NCBI GenBank assembly: GCA_009837185.1
Contig: VXUA01000043.1
Span: 1 to 64,000, forward strand
Direction: 5' to 3'
Origin: Gammaproteobacteria bacterium
GTDB lineage: Bacteria > Pseudomonadota > Gammaproteobacteria > Pseudomonadales > Azotimanducaceae
Length of the DNA stretch: 64,000 nt
The notes under the pieces are model-generated. The model saw nothing but the letters and a program-made list of their open reading frames with translations, did not search any database and was not told the DNA's origin. Of the stretch, positions 47,757 to 56,761 are shown one piece after another; position 1 is the stretch's first letter, and each line of letters opens with the position of its first letter. Position numbers and translations under genes: made by a program.

Positions 47757-49161
47757 ATAGTGAAACGAGTTGTCGAAATTCTTGGTCGGCGAGTGTTTTT
47801 TTGCCGTATGCAACTTGCTGCCAATGCATACTCAGCTTGTTGAATACACTACTTAATGTCGGTACTCGGCGCGCAATCACGCGGGCACAAATTCGTTCTG
47901 TGTCACAAACTTCAATCGGGCAAGAGTGCTTGGCGATCAAGAAGAGTAATGCGCCTCGATAAAGCAGCGACAGGGCGTCCCGGGCGCGTCCTTCGCTCCA
48001 TGCTAACGTAGCGTTGGCGACTACATCGGACGGCAATTCTACTTCAGTTGTCGAATCCGCGATGATAGAGACTTCAGTTTCGTCAGCTTTACTCGTTTTG
48101 GATCGTTTCTTGACAAACTCCCATACGCGAAGTCTGATCAATACCCAAATTACAAGCCCAATCAACGACGCGATTAACACTCCCATGATTATGTAGCTGA
48201 TAATCTGCATGACAACACCCCAAGCATTTCCACGTCCAGGACGAGGAGGTCGCGGTTCTCTAATGACCTCTTCGCGAACAACGTGCTCGCGCATAGTGTC
48301 GTCAATTTCGGACCGAAAATGGGATTGTGAGGAGACAGTGGAGTCAAAAGTTACCTCTTGTGCCGCCACATCTGTTGCAGGGACAAGGATTAAAAACGCG
48401 ACATATACGACACTCAGTCGAGCAACTAATCTCTGAAAACCAAGATACAGATCCCATCCCTCTAATCCGATGCGACGATTGATGTACAACCCAAATCCGG
48501 CACAGACGTAGAAAGGAGCCATGAACGCTGAGCTAGTGAGTAATAAGCCAAGAAGTAGAGCTTTGCCGGATTGCGAAGTCCATACCCAGTTCCACTGTAT
48601 CACAAATAAGTCAAAAAACACTACCGTCTCATCGAAAACAGGTTGGACAAATAGCATATACAGAATGACTCCCATGGTGACTAAGATTAGCTCACAAAGG
48701 AACATCCCAATGTGTAAGAGCAAGTAGGAACTAATAAGTGGCGACTTTACGAGTTGTCGTCGTCTACGGATCTTTCCAGTACCGCTCTCGATACCCTCCA
48801 AAGCTGCGACCGGAGACAAAGTACTTCTACCAGGACAAAAGCGATATATAGTCAGCCACGCCAATGTGTCGTATTGAAATACCCCACGAAAAGCTGACGA
48901 CACATTGTGTTTCTGTAAGAAAATCGCTGAACTGACAACTTGGAGCGGTAGTCGTTCGTACAACGGTTTGAACCACCAAAAAAACACCACCGCGATGAGC
49001 GTGTGCGGTATAACCCAAGCGATTACAAAAATTGGAATCGCGAAAACCGCCCAACTACCAAGTAACGCCCACCAATACTTGCGCGCCAACAAAACTCCTA
49101 TGTCTATAGCTTCGTCTGGCGTTCGTAGACGTAGTTCAACCTGGGAGTCTTGAAATTTCAT
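47737..49161 (-). CDS. DUF4129-type membrane protein
   Basis: A 474-residue protein with several hydrophobic segments (about 28-75, 145-180, 205-230, 250-270) and a further helix near residue 325 ('IISYIIMGVLIASLIGLVIW'). Its cytoplasmic C-terminal domain ('ATLAWSEGRARDALSLLYRG', then 'WQQVAYGKKTLADQEF') resembles DUF4129, found in MoxR clusters and transglutaminase-linked proteins. It overlaps the SpoIIM gene by 26 bp and the DUF4350 gene by 20 bp, implying translational coupling. Confidence 0.75.
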   Translation of the reverse strand: MKFQDSQVELRLRTPDEAIDIGVLLARKYWWALLGSWAVFAIPIFVIAWVIPHTLIAVVFFWWFKPLYERLPLQVVSSAIFLQKHNVSSAFRGVFQYDTLAWLTIYRFCPGRSTLSPVAALEGIESGTGKIRRRRQLVKSPLISSYLLLHIGMFLCELILVTMGVILYMLFVQPVFDETVVFFDLFVIQWNWVWTSQSGKALLLGLLLTSSAFMAPFYVCAGFGLYINRRIGLEGWDLYLGFQRLVARLSVVYVAFLILVPATDVAAQEVTFDSTVSSQSHFRSEIDDTMREHVVREEVIREPRPPRPGRGNAWGVVMQIISYIIMGVLIASLIGLVIWVLIRLRVWEFVKKRSKTSKADETEVSIIADSTTEVELPSDVVANATLAWSEGRARDALSLLYRGALLFLIAKHSCPIEVCDTERICARVIARRVPTLSSVFNKLSMHWQQVAYGKKTLADQEFRQLVSLYESSFA

Positions 49162-50119
49162 TCCGGCCGACTAACAAAAAATAGGAAAGCACAAGCACCC
49201 ATAAGATCCCACCCACGACATACTTGACAATGTTTGGAAAGTGTAGGGGCGACCAAAAAGCCTCGATAAATGCAGCTAAGATAAACATCGTAAAGAACCC
49301 GGCGGCAAGAGTCATCGATTCACGGATTCCTTTTCGGAGTGCAGTTTGTCGTCCTAAATTTCCAGGGAAATACAGAGCTGCCGCTAATCGTAATCCCGCG
49401 GCACCTGCAATGACAATAGCAGTCAGTTCAAGCGCGCCATGCCCGATCACGAATGGATACAAAGTGGAACCATAACCGATAACGGTCAAGTGCGCGAACA
49501 CTGAGCCCAAGAATACGCTGTTGACCAATATGACGAAAACGGTGAGCAAACCAAGACCGATGCCGGAAACAAAAGTTACTAAGCCAATAGAGGTGTTGTT
49601 AAATATGTACCCCGCTAGGGCTTCGAGCCGACTCGAAGGGTCAGGGCTGTATCCTTGCCAAGGAGCGCTAGGGTCGTACATACGCTCAAACGATGCTACC
49701 ATGCTTCTGTCCATTACAGAGTATATGAAGGTATCAGACTGAGAAATGCAGTAAGACACGACTAGCCAAGGAAGAGTGAACAGGACTAACGAAGTTAGCA
49801 CCCATTTTTTGTGTTTGCGTACTTCTCTAGGAAACGTATTCGTGTAGAAACGAAATATGTTCTCAAGCCAACCGGTACGTGAGACGTAAACCAAGTTGTG
49901 TCCTCGGAGAACTAGCGTATTTAAGCGTGTAATTAAGTTTGCTCCGTAGTGTCGAGTCCGAGCTACAGTTAGGTCATGGGACACAGCTCGGTACAGATCA
50001 ACGAAGTGTTCTACACTCGTCGGATTTTCAACTTTTCGAGTGCGTTCATACTCGTTGAGTGCCCTTTCGAACGACTTCCACGAATCTTCGCGCTTGTCAA
50101 TGAATTGATTCTCTTTCAC
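49136..50119 (-). CDS. Stage II sporulation protein M-like (SpoIIM) membrane protein
   Basis: A 327-residue protein. The soluble N-terminal part has 'FVDLYRAVSHDLTVARTRHY'. Five or six membrane helices follow, including 'SIGLVTFVSGIGLGLLTVFV' and 'FVIGHGALELTAIVIAGAAG', the SpoIIM motif. In non-sporulating bacteria this family accompanies MoxR/DUF58/RDD genes and its role is unknown. Its start overlaps the end of the RDD gene by 4 bp. Confidence 0.9.
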   Translation of the reverse strand: MKENQFIDKREDSWKSFERALNEYERTRKVENPTSVEHFVDLYRAVSHDLTVARTRHYGANLITRLNTLVLRGHNLVYVSRTGWLENIFRFYTNTFPREVRKHKKWVLTSLVLFTLPWLVVSYCISQSDTFIYSVMDRSMVASFERMYDPSAPWQGYSPDPSSRLEALAGYIFNNTSIGLVTFVSGIGLGLLTVFVILVNSVFLGSVFAHLTVIGYGSTLYPFVIGHGALELTAIVIAGAAGLRLAAALYFPGNLGRQTALRKGIRESMTLAAGFFTMFILAAFIEAFWSPLHFPNIVKYVVGGILWVLVLSYFLLVGRNEISRLPG

Positions 50120-50967
50120 GAGGCACCCCGTATTGAGTTAGCATAACCTAAACAGACGTTTACAGCTTCTTCAGAATGCTGGCTGTGTAGTGGTTCGAGT
50201 ACTTCAGCTAGCTCAATTTTGCGCTCGTCGGAAAACTCCGAACTCCGATCTTGGAATGCTAGTAGCAGTTTTTGATCCTGTAGCGCAAGCGTGATCGGAA
50301 GGGTGGTAGGTGAAGTGACACCTCTGTAAGGAGCGACTCTTGGCTGAGTAGTATAGATTACTATGGTGTCGGCTAAATGATCCCCGAGACGTCGAAAATT
50401 TTTAGAAAACAGAACGAAAAATAATCCCGGTACGCCTAGCGGAATTAACGAAGGAATTAAGCCGATGAGCATGATTCCAGGCATACTGAGGAAGAGAGTA
50501 TCCACAGTTCGGAAAAGATTTCGAATGATTGATTGCATGATGCCAACCGGGGTTCCTTCGGCATTGGTCACTTTTATCGACGATACTACTTTACCGGGTG
50601 TCTTCCCGTCATTTAATTGTTCAAAAATTACGCCATAGAACCAAGCAACGGTAAAAAATACTATTAGAGTCAGCGCACTCAACAAATCTTCAACCGCAGG
50701 ACCCATGAACGAACTCAAAAGTGCTACAAGTAACAAGAACAGGACGTAGATCAGTAGTTTCAGACCTTCATCAACCACTAACGCGATCCCTCGCGCTAGA
50801 AAACCTGCAGGTCGAATTTCTAGCTCTGCTCCCTCCGGCGATTCCAGAACGACTTTTGTGTCGAGGATTTGGAGCTTCTCGACATCTTTTAGTGTGAATT
50901 GTTCGCCGCGCGCTGACTCAAAGTCGGTGTCTTCAGTTATAGTAGGTGGGGGTAGAGTGGTAGTCAT
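50116..50967 (-). CDS. RDD-family membrane protein of the MoxR cluster
   Basis: A 283-residue protein. A polar N-terminus is followed by an RDD domain (about 50-210, 'RPAGFLARGIALVVDEGLKL', 'EQLNDGKTPGKVVSSIKVTN', 'RRLGDHLADTIVIYTT') and a cytoplasmic C-terminal extension of about 70 residues absent from the three other RDD proteins in the window. First gene of the six-gene overlapping cluster ending at 44143; its neighbour upstream ends 7 bp before the ATG. Confidence 0.88.
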   Translation of the reverse strand: MTTTLPPPTITEDTDFESARGEQFTLKDVEKLQILDTKVVLESPEGAELEIRPAGFLARGIALVVDEGLKLLIYVLFLLLVALLSSFMGPAVEDLLSALTLIVFFTVAWFYGVIFEQLNDGKTPGKVVSSIKVTNAEGTPVGIMQSIIRNLFRTVDTLFLSMPGIMLIGLIPSLIPLGVPGLFFVLFSKNFRRLGDHLADTIVIYTTQPRVAPYRGVTSPTTLPITLALQDQKLLLAFQDRSSEFSDERKIELAEVLEPLHSQHSEEAVNVCLGYANSIRGAS

Positions 50968-50973
50968 GAAGAA

Positions 50974-52182
50974 CTAAGCTTCTTGGATGTCGTTGAACGT
51001 CTTAGCCCCATCGCTTTCTTGCATCGAAAGGCTAAGTTCTTTATAGGGAGACTGTGAGTCGAGATAGTCGAGGTCGCGACGTACGTATTGCATTTCATCT
51101 GCTAAGAACTGTGCGACGGCAGTACGAAACTGAGTATTTGCAATGTAATGAGCAGAATAAGTCGGCTGTGCTTTATAGCCTCGAGCAAACTTGTGTGCAC
51201 CCTGTGCGCCGGCCTCTAAACTCTGTAACCGATGTTGAATCGCGTATTCCATCGCTTGGTAATAACACAATTCAAAGTGCAAGAACGGATAGTGTTCGAT
51301 GCACCCCCAGTTTCGACCATACAGTGTTTCATCTCCAAGAAAATTTAGTGCTCCAGCGATGTATTTTGTCCCACGCCGACAGAGGATCAAGAGAATCCGT
51401 TCTGACATTGTAGTGCTCACCCGACTAAAGAATTCACGATTGAGATACGCGCTGCCCCATTTTCTCGAGCTGGTTTCAAGATAGAACGAGTAAAACACGT
51501 CCCAGTGCTCTTCTCGAAGATCTGAGCCCGTTAGCCATTCAATGTGTAAGTCGTTTTCCTTGACATCACGCCTTTCACGTCGAATGTTTTTGCGTTTTTT
51601 GCTCGTTAGTTGGGAGACGAAATCGTCAAACGAATCGTAGCCTTCATTAGTCCAATGAAACTGTAAGTCCATTCTCTGTAAGAGTCCTGCCAATTTGGCC
51701 CGGCTGCACTCTGACTGGTTCAAAAACGTGATGTGGGCAGAACTCACGCCCATGTTGTCAGTGAGATCGATTATCTTTTGTATTAAGGATGATTCGATTT
51801 CTGTCTTAGCTTGAATTTGTTTTGCCAGTATGCGCGTGCCAGTAACAGGAGTAAATGGAACGCAGACTTGGTACTTTGGGTAGTAATTTCTTCCCGCGCG
51901 GTAGAAAGCTTCTGCCCAAGCGTAGTCGAATACGTACTCACCTCTTGAATGGGTTTTGAGATACATCGGAACCAATCCTACGGTTTCGTCATTGTGTTTG
52001 AGCTCAACGTGACTTGGTAGCCAACCGGTTTCCTCCGAGACACACCCGCTCTGTTCTAGCGCGACGAGAAATCTGTGGTCGACAAAAGGTTGGTACGGGT
52101 TGCCTGGTGGGAGTGCACAAGCGTTCCAATCATTCGCGTCGATTGATGCGATCGATTGGCGAGTAGTAACACAAAATGACAC
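50974..52182 (-). CDS. FemAB-related / DUF482 GNAT-like protein
   Basis: A 402-residue protein of the 'peptidoglycan biosynthesis/recognition' (DUF482) family. Marks are 'GNPYQPFVDHRFLVALEQSG', 'GRNYYPKYQVCVPFTPVTG' and 'YYQAMEYAIQHRLQSLEAGA', followed by 'QGAHKFARGYKAQPTYSAHY'. Two GNAT-like half-domains are expected. It may transfer an amino-acyl or acyl group, but the substrate is not known. It lies immediately upstream of the RDD/MoxR cluster on the same strand, which may be coincidental. Confidence 0.85.
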   Translation of the reverse strand: MSFCVTTRQSIASIDANDWNACALPPGNPYQPFVDHRFLVALEQSGCVSEETGWLPSHVELKHNDETVGLVPMYLKTHSRGEYVFDYAWAEAFYRAGRNYYPKYQVCVPFTPVTGTRILAKQIQAKTEIESSLIQKIIDLTDNMGVSSAHITFLNQSECSRAKLAGLLQRMDLQFHWTNEGYDSFDDFVSQLTSKKRKNIRRERRDVKENDLHIEWLTGSDLREEHWDVFYSFYLETSSRKWGSAYLNREFFSRVSTTMSERILLILCRRGTKYIAGALNFLGDETLYGRNWGCIEHYPFLHFELCYYQAMEYAIQHRLQSLEAGAQGAHKFARGYKAQPTYSAHYIANTQFRTAVAQFLADEMQYVRRDLDYLDSQSPYKELSLSMQESDGAKTFNDIQEA

Positions 52183-52259
52183 GATAGCTTATCGAAGTAT
52201 TCAGTGACAGATGGCATGCTTAAATGCGTTCACCAACATTGAGGGAGTTTGTAAGAGAT

Positions 52260-53054
52260 TCAACCGAACGTCCTTGCTTTCTCTCTTGAGTAGAAGAAGC
52301 CTGCCAAGGAGACGCATACGACCGAGTATGCACTCAGTACGAGCAAATGCAATAATATGGGATACCCTAACGACGTATCTATCAACTTGAACGCGAGTTG
52401 CGACGAGTGAAAGACTGGCGTGAACAATGCGATCGACTGGACAAATTTTGGTAAGACGTCAAAGGGAATAATGATACCACCTAGCAGTAACAATGGGAGG
52501 TACAAAACGTTCACAACAGCGTGCGCGGTATTGGGACCGGCCATGAATCCACATAGCAGACCAATCATGCAATACGGAATCGTAGACAAGGAAACAACCA
52601 CCACTAGCAGAGCACTCTGTACCAGAGATAGCTGAAGAGAAACGAAAGTGTGTCCGATTGCCAAAATGATGCAACAAATCAGTATTGAAAACGCGACCGC
52701 CATCAAAGCTTTGGCCAGAAAATAAACTAATATCGGCATGGGGCTGACGCGTTTAAGTAGCAACCAACCTTGACCTCGTTCATTGGCAACATATACTCCG
52801 AAACCGAACATTCCAGTTCCGATCGCGCCGATTGAACTCGTCGCGATAATCCAAAATTGATGAGAACGTTCGATCGTCTCTCCCCAATCAATCACAAGAC
52901 CACAAAAGAGATAAACAATTACGGGAAAGCCAAGGATCGCTGATGCGAACGCTGGTGTCCGCAAACACTTTAAAAATTCAGTGTACGACTCGGCCAATAG
53001 TACTCGGCAGAAGTGTGAAGATTGTTCAATCACTGGCGCGATAGTCCCCATCAA
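52260..53054 (-). CDS. ABC-2 type transporter permease
   Basis: A 264-residue protein with six membrane helices, starting after 'VLLAESYTEFLKCLRTPAF'. The signature regions 'GTGMFGFGVYVANERGQGWL' and 'LLLGGIIIPFDVLPKFVQSI' match ABC-2 permeases with GxxxF/LGGxxxP motifs. It overlaps the ATPase gene by 29 bp and is its obvious partner. Daunorubicin/lipid-type exporters are the closest analogy; substrate unknown. Confidence 0.88.
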   Translation of the reverse strand: MMGTIAPVIEQSSHFCRVLLAESYTEFLKCLRTPAFASAILGFPVIVYLFCGLVIDWGETIERSHQFWIIATSSIGAIGTGMFGFGVYVANERGQGWLLLKRVSPMPILVYFLAKALMAVAFSILICCIILAIGHTFVSLQLSLVQSALLVVVVSLSTIPYCMIGLLCGFMAGPNTAHAVVNVLYLPLLLLGGIIIPFDVLPKFVQSIALFTPVFHSSQLAFKLIDTSLGYPILLHLLVLSAYSVVCVSLAGFFYSREKARTFG

Positions 53055-53943
53055 ATCGTGCTGGTGAAAGGAGGTGTAAGTAGGCGTCCTGTAGAGAAGC
53101 TGGTTTCACTGCCAAGTTCTTAAGATTGGGATCTAGTTGAAGCAATTGCCTTACGGTACTCTCGGCCTCAGAGACGTAGAGCCGTAAATGATTGTTGACG
53201 TGTTCGATCCGTTTTACTTGATGATTTCTCTCAAACACGTCTACATTTACATTGGTTTGCGCGGATATTTCGGTAGTCCCAATCATTGATCTCAGCTTTG
53301 CTGGACTAGCGTCAGCAATGACACGGCCGTCGTGAAATATCAATATCCGATCTCCAAGTCTTTCAGCTTCTTGTAAGTTGTGTGTAGCAAGCAAGAGAGT
53401 ACGTTCTGTGCTAACGAGTTGGTCTACTTCATCCCATAATGCCATTCGTGCTTCTACGTCATGAGAAGTGGACGGTTCGTCTAGAATCAGCAGCTTTGGG
53501 TTTCCACACAGAGCTAAGGCGAAGTTGAGACGTTGTTGTTGCCCGCCGCTGAGCGACCCAAATGTTCTCCGCTCCAGTCCTTCCAATCTCGCGATGCGGA
53601 CGAGTTCGTCTGTAGAAAGAGGCTGATGGTAGTAAGTTCGGAATAGTTTTAAATGTTCCTGTACCTTTAGTGTACTGGGGATTCCAGAAATTTGAAGCAT
53701 AGCACCGGTAAGTCGACGTATGGATATGTGACCTGGGGTCTTGCCAAATACCGAGAGCGAACCTCGATCCACTTTCAATACGCCTAGTATGAGATTAAGA
53801 AATGTACTCTTTCCAGCGCCATTCGGACCAAGGAGAACACATCTCTGCCCTTGAGAAACCTGAAGTGAGAGATCCGTAAGTGCGGTGACGTCTTTGTAGG
53901 ATTTCGCTATGTTCGAAGCTTCAACTACGATTTCTTCGTTCAT
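53026..53943 (-). CDS. ABC transporter ATP-binding protein
   Basis: A 305-residue ATPase: Walker A 'LLGPNGAGKSTFLNLI', Q-loop 'GAMLQISGIPSTLKV', signature 'LSGGQQQRLNFALALC', Walker B 'LLILDEPSTSHDVEAR' and H-loop 'LLATHNLQEAERLGDRI'. A C-terminal regulatory segment follows ('IGTTEISAQTNVNVD'). It pairs with the overlapping permease as an efflux-type ABC-2 system. Confidence 0.92.
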   Translation of the reverse strand: MNEEIVVEASNIAKSYKDVTALTDLSLQVSQGQRCVLLGPNGAGKSTFLNLILGVLKVDRGSLSVFGKTPGHISIRRLTGAMLQISGIPSTLKVQEHLKLFRTYYHQPLSTDELVRIARLEGLERRTFGSLSGGQQQRLNFALALCGNPKLLILDEPSTSHDVEARMALWDEVDQLVSTERTLLLATHNLQEAERLGDRILIFHDGRVIADASPAKLRSMIGTTEISAQTNVNVDVFERNHQVKRIEHVNNHLRLYVSEAESTVRQLLQLDPNLKNLAVKPASLQDAYLHLLSPARFDGDYRASD

Positions 53944-54164
53944 GACGTCAAAATTTTTTTGGGTTGGAATATTGATCTAGAAATGTGGAGAAGACATTGG
54001 CTAATGCTGCTCACACTTTGACTACACGACACAGATGAAATTTTTGTAACTTACGACATGTAAAATCGGTCTGTTGCGTGGTGCCAACTACCACCATACA
54101 ACGAGGTACTGACGTGTGTATCACATGTTGGGATCAACAAGCAATCAGATTCCAGAGGTAATCC

Positions 54165-54575
54165 TTGCACTATCTATCGGGTTTAATTGGCATAGCATTT
54201 GTTGTACTTGCGTTGTTTTCTTGGCAAACCCCATGGATAGGAGGACTGTTTCTAACTTGCGGCGTATTGTCTTTTCTTGCTATTCGTCCGAGTAGAGTCA
54301 GATGGTGGCTTTATACTTGCTGCATCGCTTCGGCTTTAGCCGCGATAACACTGTTTGCCCGATTCTTTCTTCAGGTGGAATCGCTTTCGGATACGATAGA
54401 CGCCACAGGTTTCGATTATGCATTGCTCACAGACTTTGGTGCCGGATTCGCGATGCTGTACGTAGTATCGGAATATAGCTGTTGGCTGAAGGGGCGTCAG
54501 GATCGAGTAAAGCTCAAAATTGAGTTTCAGCGGTGGCGTGAGCGAATTCGTTTACTCGAAATACCTCGTTCGTAA
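54165..54575 (+). CDS. Hypothetical small membrane protein
   Basis: 136 residues from a TTG start preceded by AGAGGTAAT. About four hydrophobic helices lie in the first 110 residues ('YLSGLIGIAFVVLALFSW', 'WIGGLFLTCGVLSFLAI', 'WWLYTCCIASALAAITLFA', 'LLTDFGAGFAMLYVVSEY') and a basic cytoplasmic tail ends 'RWRERIRLLEIPRS'. I do not recognise a family. It stands alone, on the strand opposite to both neighbours. Confidence 0.5.
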   Translation: MHYLSGLIGIAFVVLALFSWQTPWIGGLFLTCGVLSFLAIRPSRVRWWLYTCCIASALAAITLFARFFLQVESLSDTIDATGFDYALLTDFGAGFAMLYVVSEYSCWLKGRQDRVKLKIEFQRWRERIRLLEIPRS

Positions 54576-54624
54576 CCAACACGATTGACCTTAATTTTCA
54601 AGTTCGATCGACCACAAATTAGCA

Positions 54625-54701
54625 TGGTCGGAGTGGCCGGATTTGAACCGGCGGCCCCTGCCTCCCGAAGACAGTGCTCTACCAAGCTGAGCTACACTCC
54701 G
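54625..54701 (-). tRNA. tRNA-Pro (anticodon CGG)
   Basis: 77 nt on the minus strand. Acceptor stem CGGAGTG/CACTCCG, discriminator A and encoded CCA; C1-G72 is the bacterial tRNA-Pro identity pair. D-arm GCTC-AGCTTGGTA-GAGC, anticodon arm CTGTC-TTCGGGA-GGCAG, T-arm GCCGG-TTCAAAT-CCGGC. The anticodon CGG reads CCG codons. It lies downstream of ispB on the same strand. Confidence 0.96.
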
Positions 54702-54713
54702 ACTTTGTACAAA

Positions 54714-54732
54714 AACGCCTAAGTTTCGCGTT
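54714..54732 (-). terminator. Possible terminator after ispB
   Basis: On the minus strand AACGC-GAAACTTAG-GCGTT followed by TTT, placed between the ispB stop and the tRNA. The stem is only 5 bp, so this is weak; it could also be a processing site upstream of the tRNA. Confidence 0.3.
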
Positions 54733-54738
54733 GGAGAT

Positions 54739-55740
54739 TCAATAAGCCCGGTACATTGCAAGACGCGCGAGCGCTACGAGTGCTTCTTGAAACGTGTTAT
54801 TCGGTACCGCCTGCAAGCATTCTATGCATTGTTGAGTATGCTTCTCCGCGAGTGCTTTGCAGTAATCCAGAGCACCAGAAGTACGAACGGCGGAGATTAC
54901 GGTTGAGAGTTCCTCCTGCGAACGATTGCTGATGGCATTGCGCACGCAAGCAACTTCACTAGGACTGCCCATTCGCATCGTGAAGATCAGGGGTATCGTG
55001 GCTTTTCCGCCGGCTAAGTCATCCCCGACATTTTTACCCATAACATCGCTATCACCCGCAAAATCTAGCCAATCATCAATCAGTTGGTAGGCTATGCCGA
55101 AATGGCATCCAAAATCTCGTAAAGCATTGCATAACTGAACGTCTGCGCCAGCCAGTGTCGCGCTTGAATGCGCCGCCGCTTGGAACAACATGGCTGTTTT
55201 GCAACGGATTACTTCAAGATACTCGCTTTCGGTGATCTCGGTGTTGCCGCTGTTCTGAAGTTGTAGTACTTCGCCTTCCGCTATAACGTTCGTCGCGCGG
55301 CTAATGATTTCCATCAACGGCATCGAATCGATCTCGACCATGAGTTGAAACGCTCGAGAGTAAAGAAAGTCGCCTACTAAAACGCTTGGGGCATTGCCCC
55401 AAAGCACGTTTACCGTCTGCTTGCCGCGACGCTTTCCAGAAGCATCGACAACATCGTCGTGCAACAGTGTAGCGGTATGAAGAAATTCAACGAGTACGGC
55501 TAATTTGATCTGTGCATTACCAATGTAACTACAAGCCTTAGCGGCTAACAAAACAATTAAAGGTCGCAAACGCTTGCCTCCAGAGCCAACGATATAGCGA
55601 CCGATTTCGACTACGAGTGGTACTCGCGAGTGTAACTGCCGGTCGATGAGGCTATTAACCTCGTCGAATTCATGCTGAACTAGCGCGCGAATTTGTCCGA
55701 ATGTCGGACTAGACTGCACATTGGCTACATGGGCGTTCAT
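54739..55740 (-). CDS. ispB: Polyprenyl (octaprenyl) diphosphate synthase
   Basis: The start is set at 'MNAHVANVQSSPTFGQI' (55740); an ATG at 55761 is possible. About 333 residues. It is a trans-isoprenyl synthase with the first Asp-rich motif 'TATLLHDDVVDASGKRRGK', the second 'YQLIDDWLDFAGDSDVMGKN', and 'GSGGKRLRPLIVLLAAKA'. It makes the ubiquinone side-chain precursor. The divergent arrangement with rplU-rpmA is conserved in Proteobacteria. Confidence 0.94.
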   Translation of the reverse strand: MNAHVANVQSSPTFGQIRALVQHEFDEVNSLIDRQLHSRVPLVVEIGRYIVGSGGKRLRPLIVLLAAKACSYIGNAQIKLAVLVEFLHTATLLHDDVVDASGKRRGKQTVNVLWGNAPSVLVGDFLYSRAFQLMVEIDSMPLMEIISRATNVIAEGEVLQLQNSGNTEITESEYLEVIRCKTAMLFQAAAHSSATLAGADVQLCNALRDFGCHFGIAYQLIDDWLDFAGDSDVMGKNVGDDLAGGKATIPLIFTMRMGSPSEVACVRNAISNRSQEELSTVISAVRTSGALDYCKALAEKHTQQCIECLQAVPNNTFQEALVALARLAMYRAY

Positions 55741-56129
55741 TAAGCAGTGTCCACCAAGCAAAGTGGAACTGGGGTAGGTAAGATCAATCCTTCTTCGATG
55801 TGATGCAATATTGAAATCTAAACGAATTTTGCAAAGGAATTTTATTTGCTAGGTGCGGATAGAGTGAGAATTGCGGTCGGAGTGTGATCTGTGTTATGAA
55901 TTTGATATCTCCTCCACGTGGCCGATTCACGATCATGTGCTTCGGCGATGGTGATTTCCAGTACGAAACACGTCACGAGAGCGCAAGTTACTCGTGTACA
56001 AAGACTCGATTCGTGTAAAATTCCGTGCTTGAATTTTGTAGCGACTGGTGAATGCGAGAGTACTCTTTTACTGGGCTGCAAATCACTCATTAGATAACAA
56101 ACGCCAAAAACAATAAGAAGAAAACGCTC
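55741..56129. other. Divergent promoter region between ispB and rplU
   Basis: 389 bp without a gene. It must contain the promoters for ispB and for the L21/L27 genes. TAAAAT (about 56017-56022) is a candidate -10 for rplU, without a clear -35. A 107-codon frame on the minus strand here has no recognisable features. Confidence 0.35.
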
Positions 56130-56456
56130 ATGTATGCCGTGTTTGAAAGTGGTGGCAAACAACACCGCGTCGTAACTGGAGAAACTCTCGCGATAGAGCG
56201 ACTAGATGCTCCGGTAGGATCCGACATCTCCTTTGAATCAGTTTTAATGGTCAAAGACCAAGAAAAAGATAAAGTATCGGTTGGCACTCCATATTTAGCG
56301 AATTGCAAAGTCAATGCACGAGTGGTGAGCCATGGTCGGCAACCTAAAATAACGGTCATAAAATTCAAAAGACGAAAAAACTACCTAAGACGAAAAGGCC
56401 ACAAACAACACACAACGTGGGTCGAGATTACGTCAATTGAGCACAAAGGCAAGTAA
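56130..56456 (+). CDS. rplU: 50S ribosomal protein L21
   Basis: A 108-residue protein starting '[20 protein letters not shown]', with the L21 signature region '[20 protein letters not shown]' and '[16 protein letters not shown]'. It is an early-assembling large-subunit protein binding 23S rRNA with L20. It ends 2 bp before rpmA. Confidence 0.98.
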   Translation: MYAVFESGGKQHRVVTGETLAIERLDAPVGSDISFESVLMVKDQEKDKVSVGTPYLANCKVNARVVSHGRQPKITVIKFKRRKNYLRRKGHKQHTTWVEITSIEHKGK

Positions 56457-56458
56457 CA

Positions 56459-56719
56459 ATGGCACATAAGAAAGCAGGCGGGAAGACTAAGAACGGTCGC
56501 GATTCTGAATCTAAACGGTTAGGAGTCAAAAAGTACGGTGGAGAAATCGTACGAGCAGGCAATATTCTGGTTCGACAGCGTGGTACTAAATTCCATCCAG
56601 GATCAAATGTTGGATGTGGTAAGGATCACACTCTGTTTGCAAAGTCAGACGGTACGGTCGAATATCGAAAACACGGTTCGCTTCAAAGGACGTACGTAAG
56701 CGTTATTGCGGCGAGCTAA
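56459..56719 (+). CDS. rpmA: 50S ribosomal protein L27
   Basis: An 86-residue protein with the standard '[20 protein letters not shown]' start whose N-terminal tail reaches the peptidyl-transferase centre. Further marks are '[20 protein letters not shown]' and '[12 protein letters not shown]'. No N-terminal extension for protease cleavage is present. Cotranscribed with rplU. Confidence 0.98.
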   Translation: MAHKKAGGKTKNGRDSESKRLGVKKYGGEIVRAGNILVRQRGTKFHPGSNVGCGKDHTLFAKSDGTVEYRKHGSLQRTYVSVIAAS

Positions 56720-56761
56720 GCTCCCGTACTTCGTGCCCTGCCATTCAAGGAGGCACGCACG

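Noticed and set aside
55842..56165. 107-codon minus-strand frame upstream of rplU
   Set aside because: It overlaps the rplU start and the divergent promoter region and has no family features; most likely an incidental frame.
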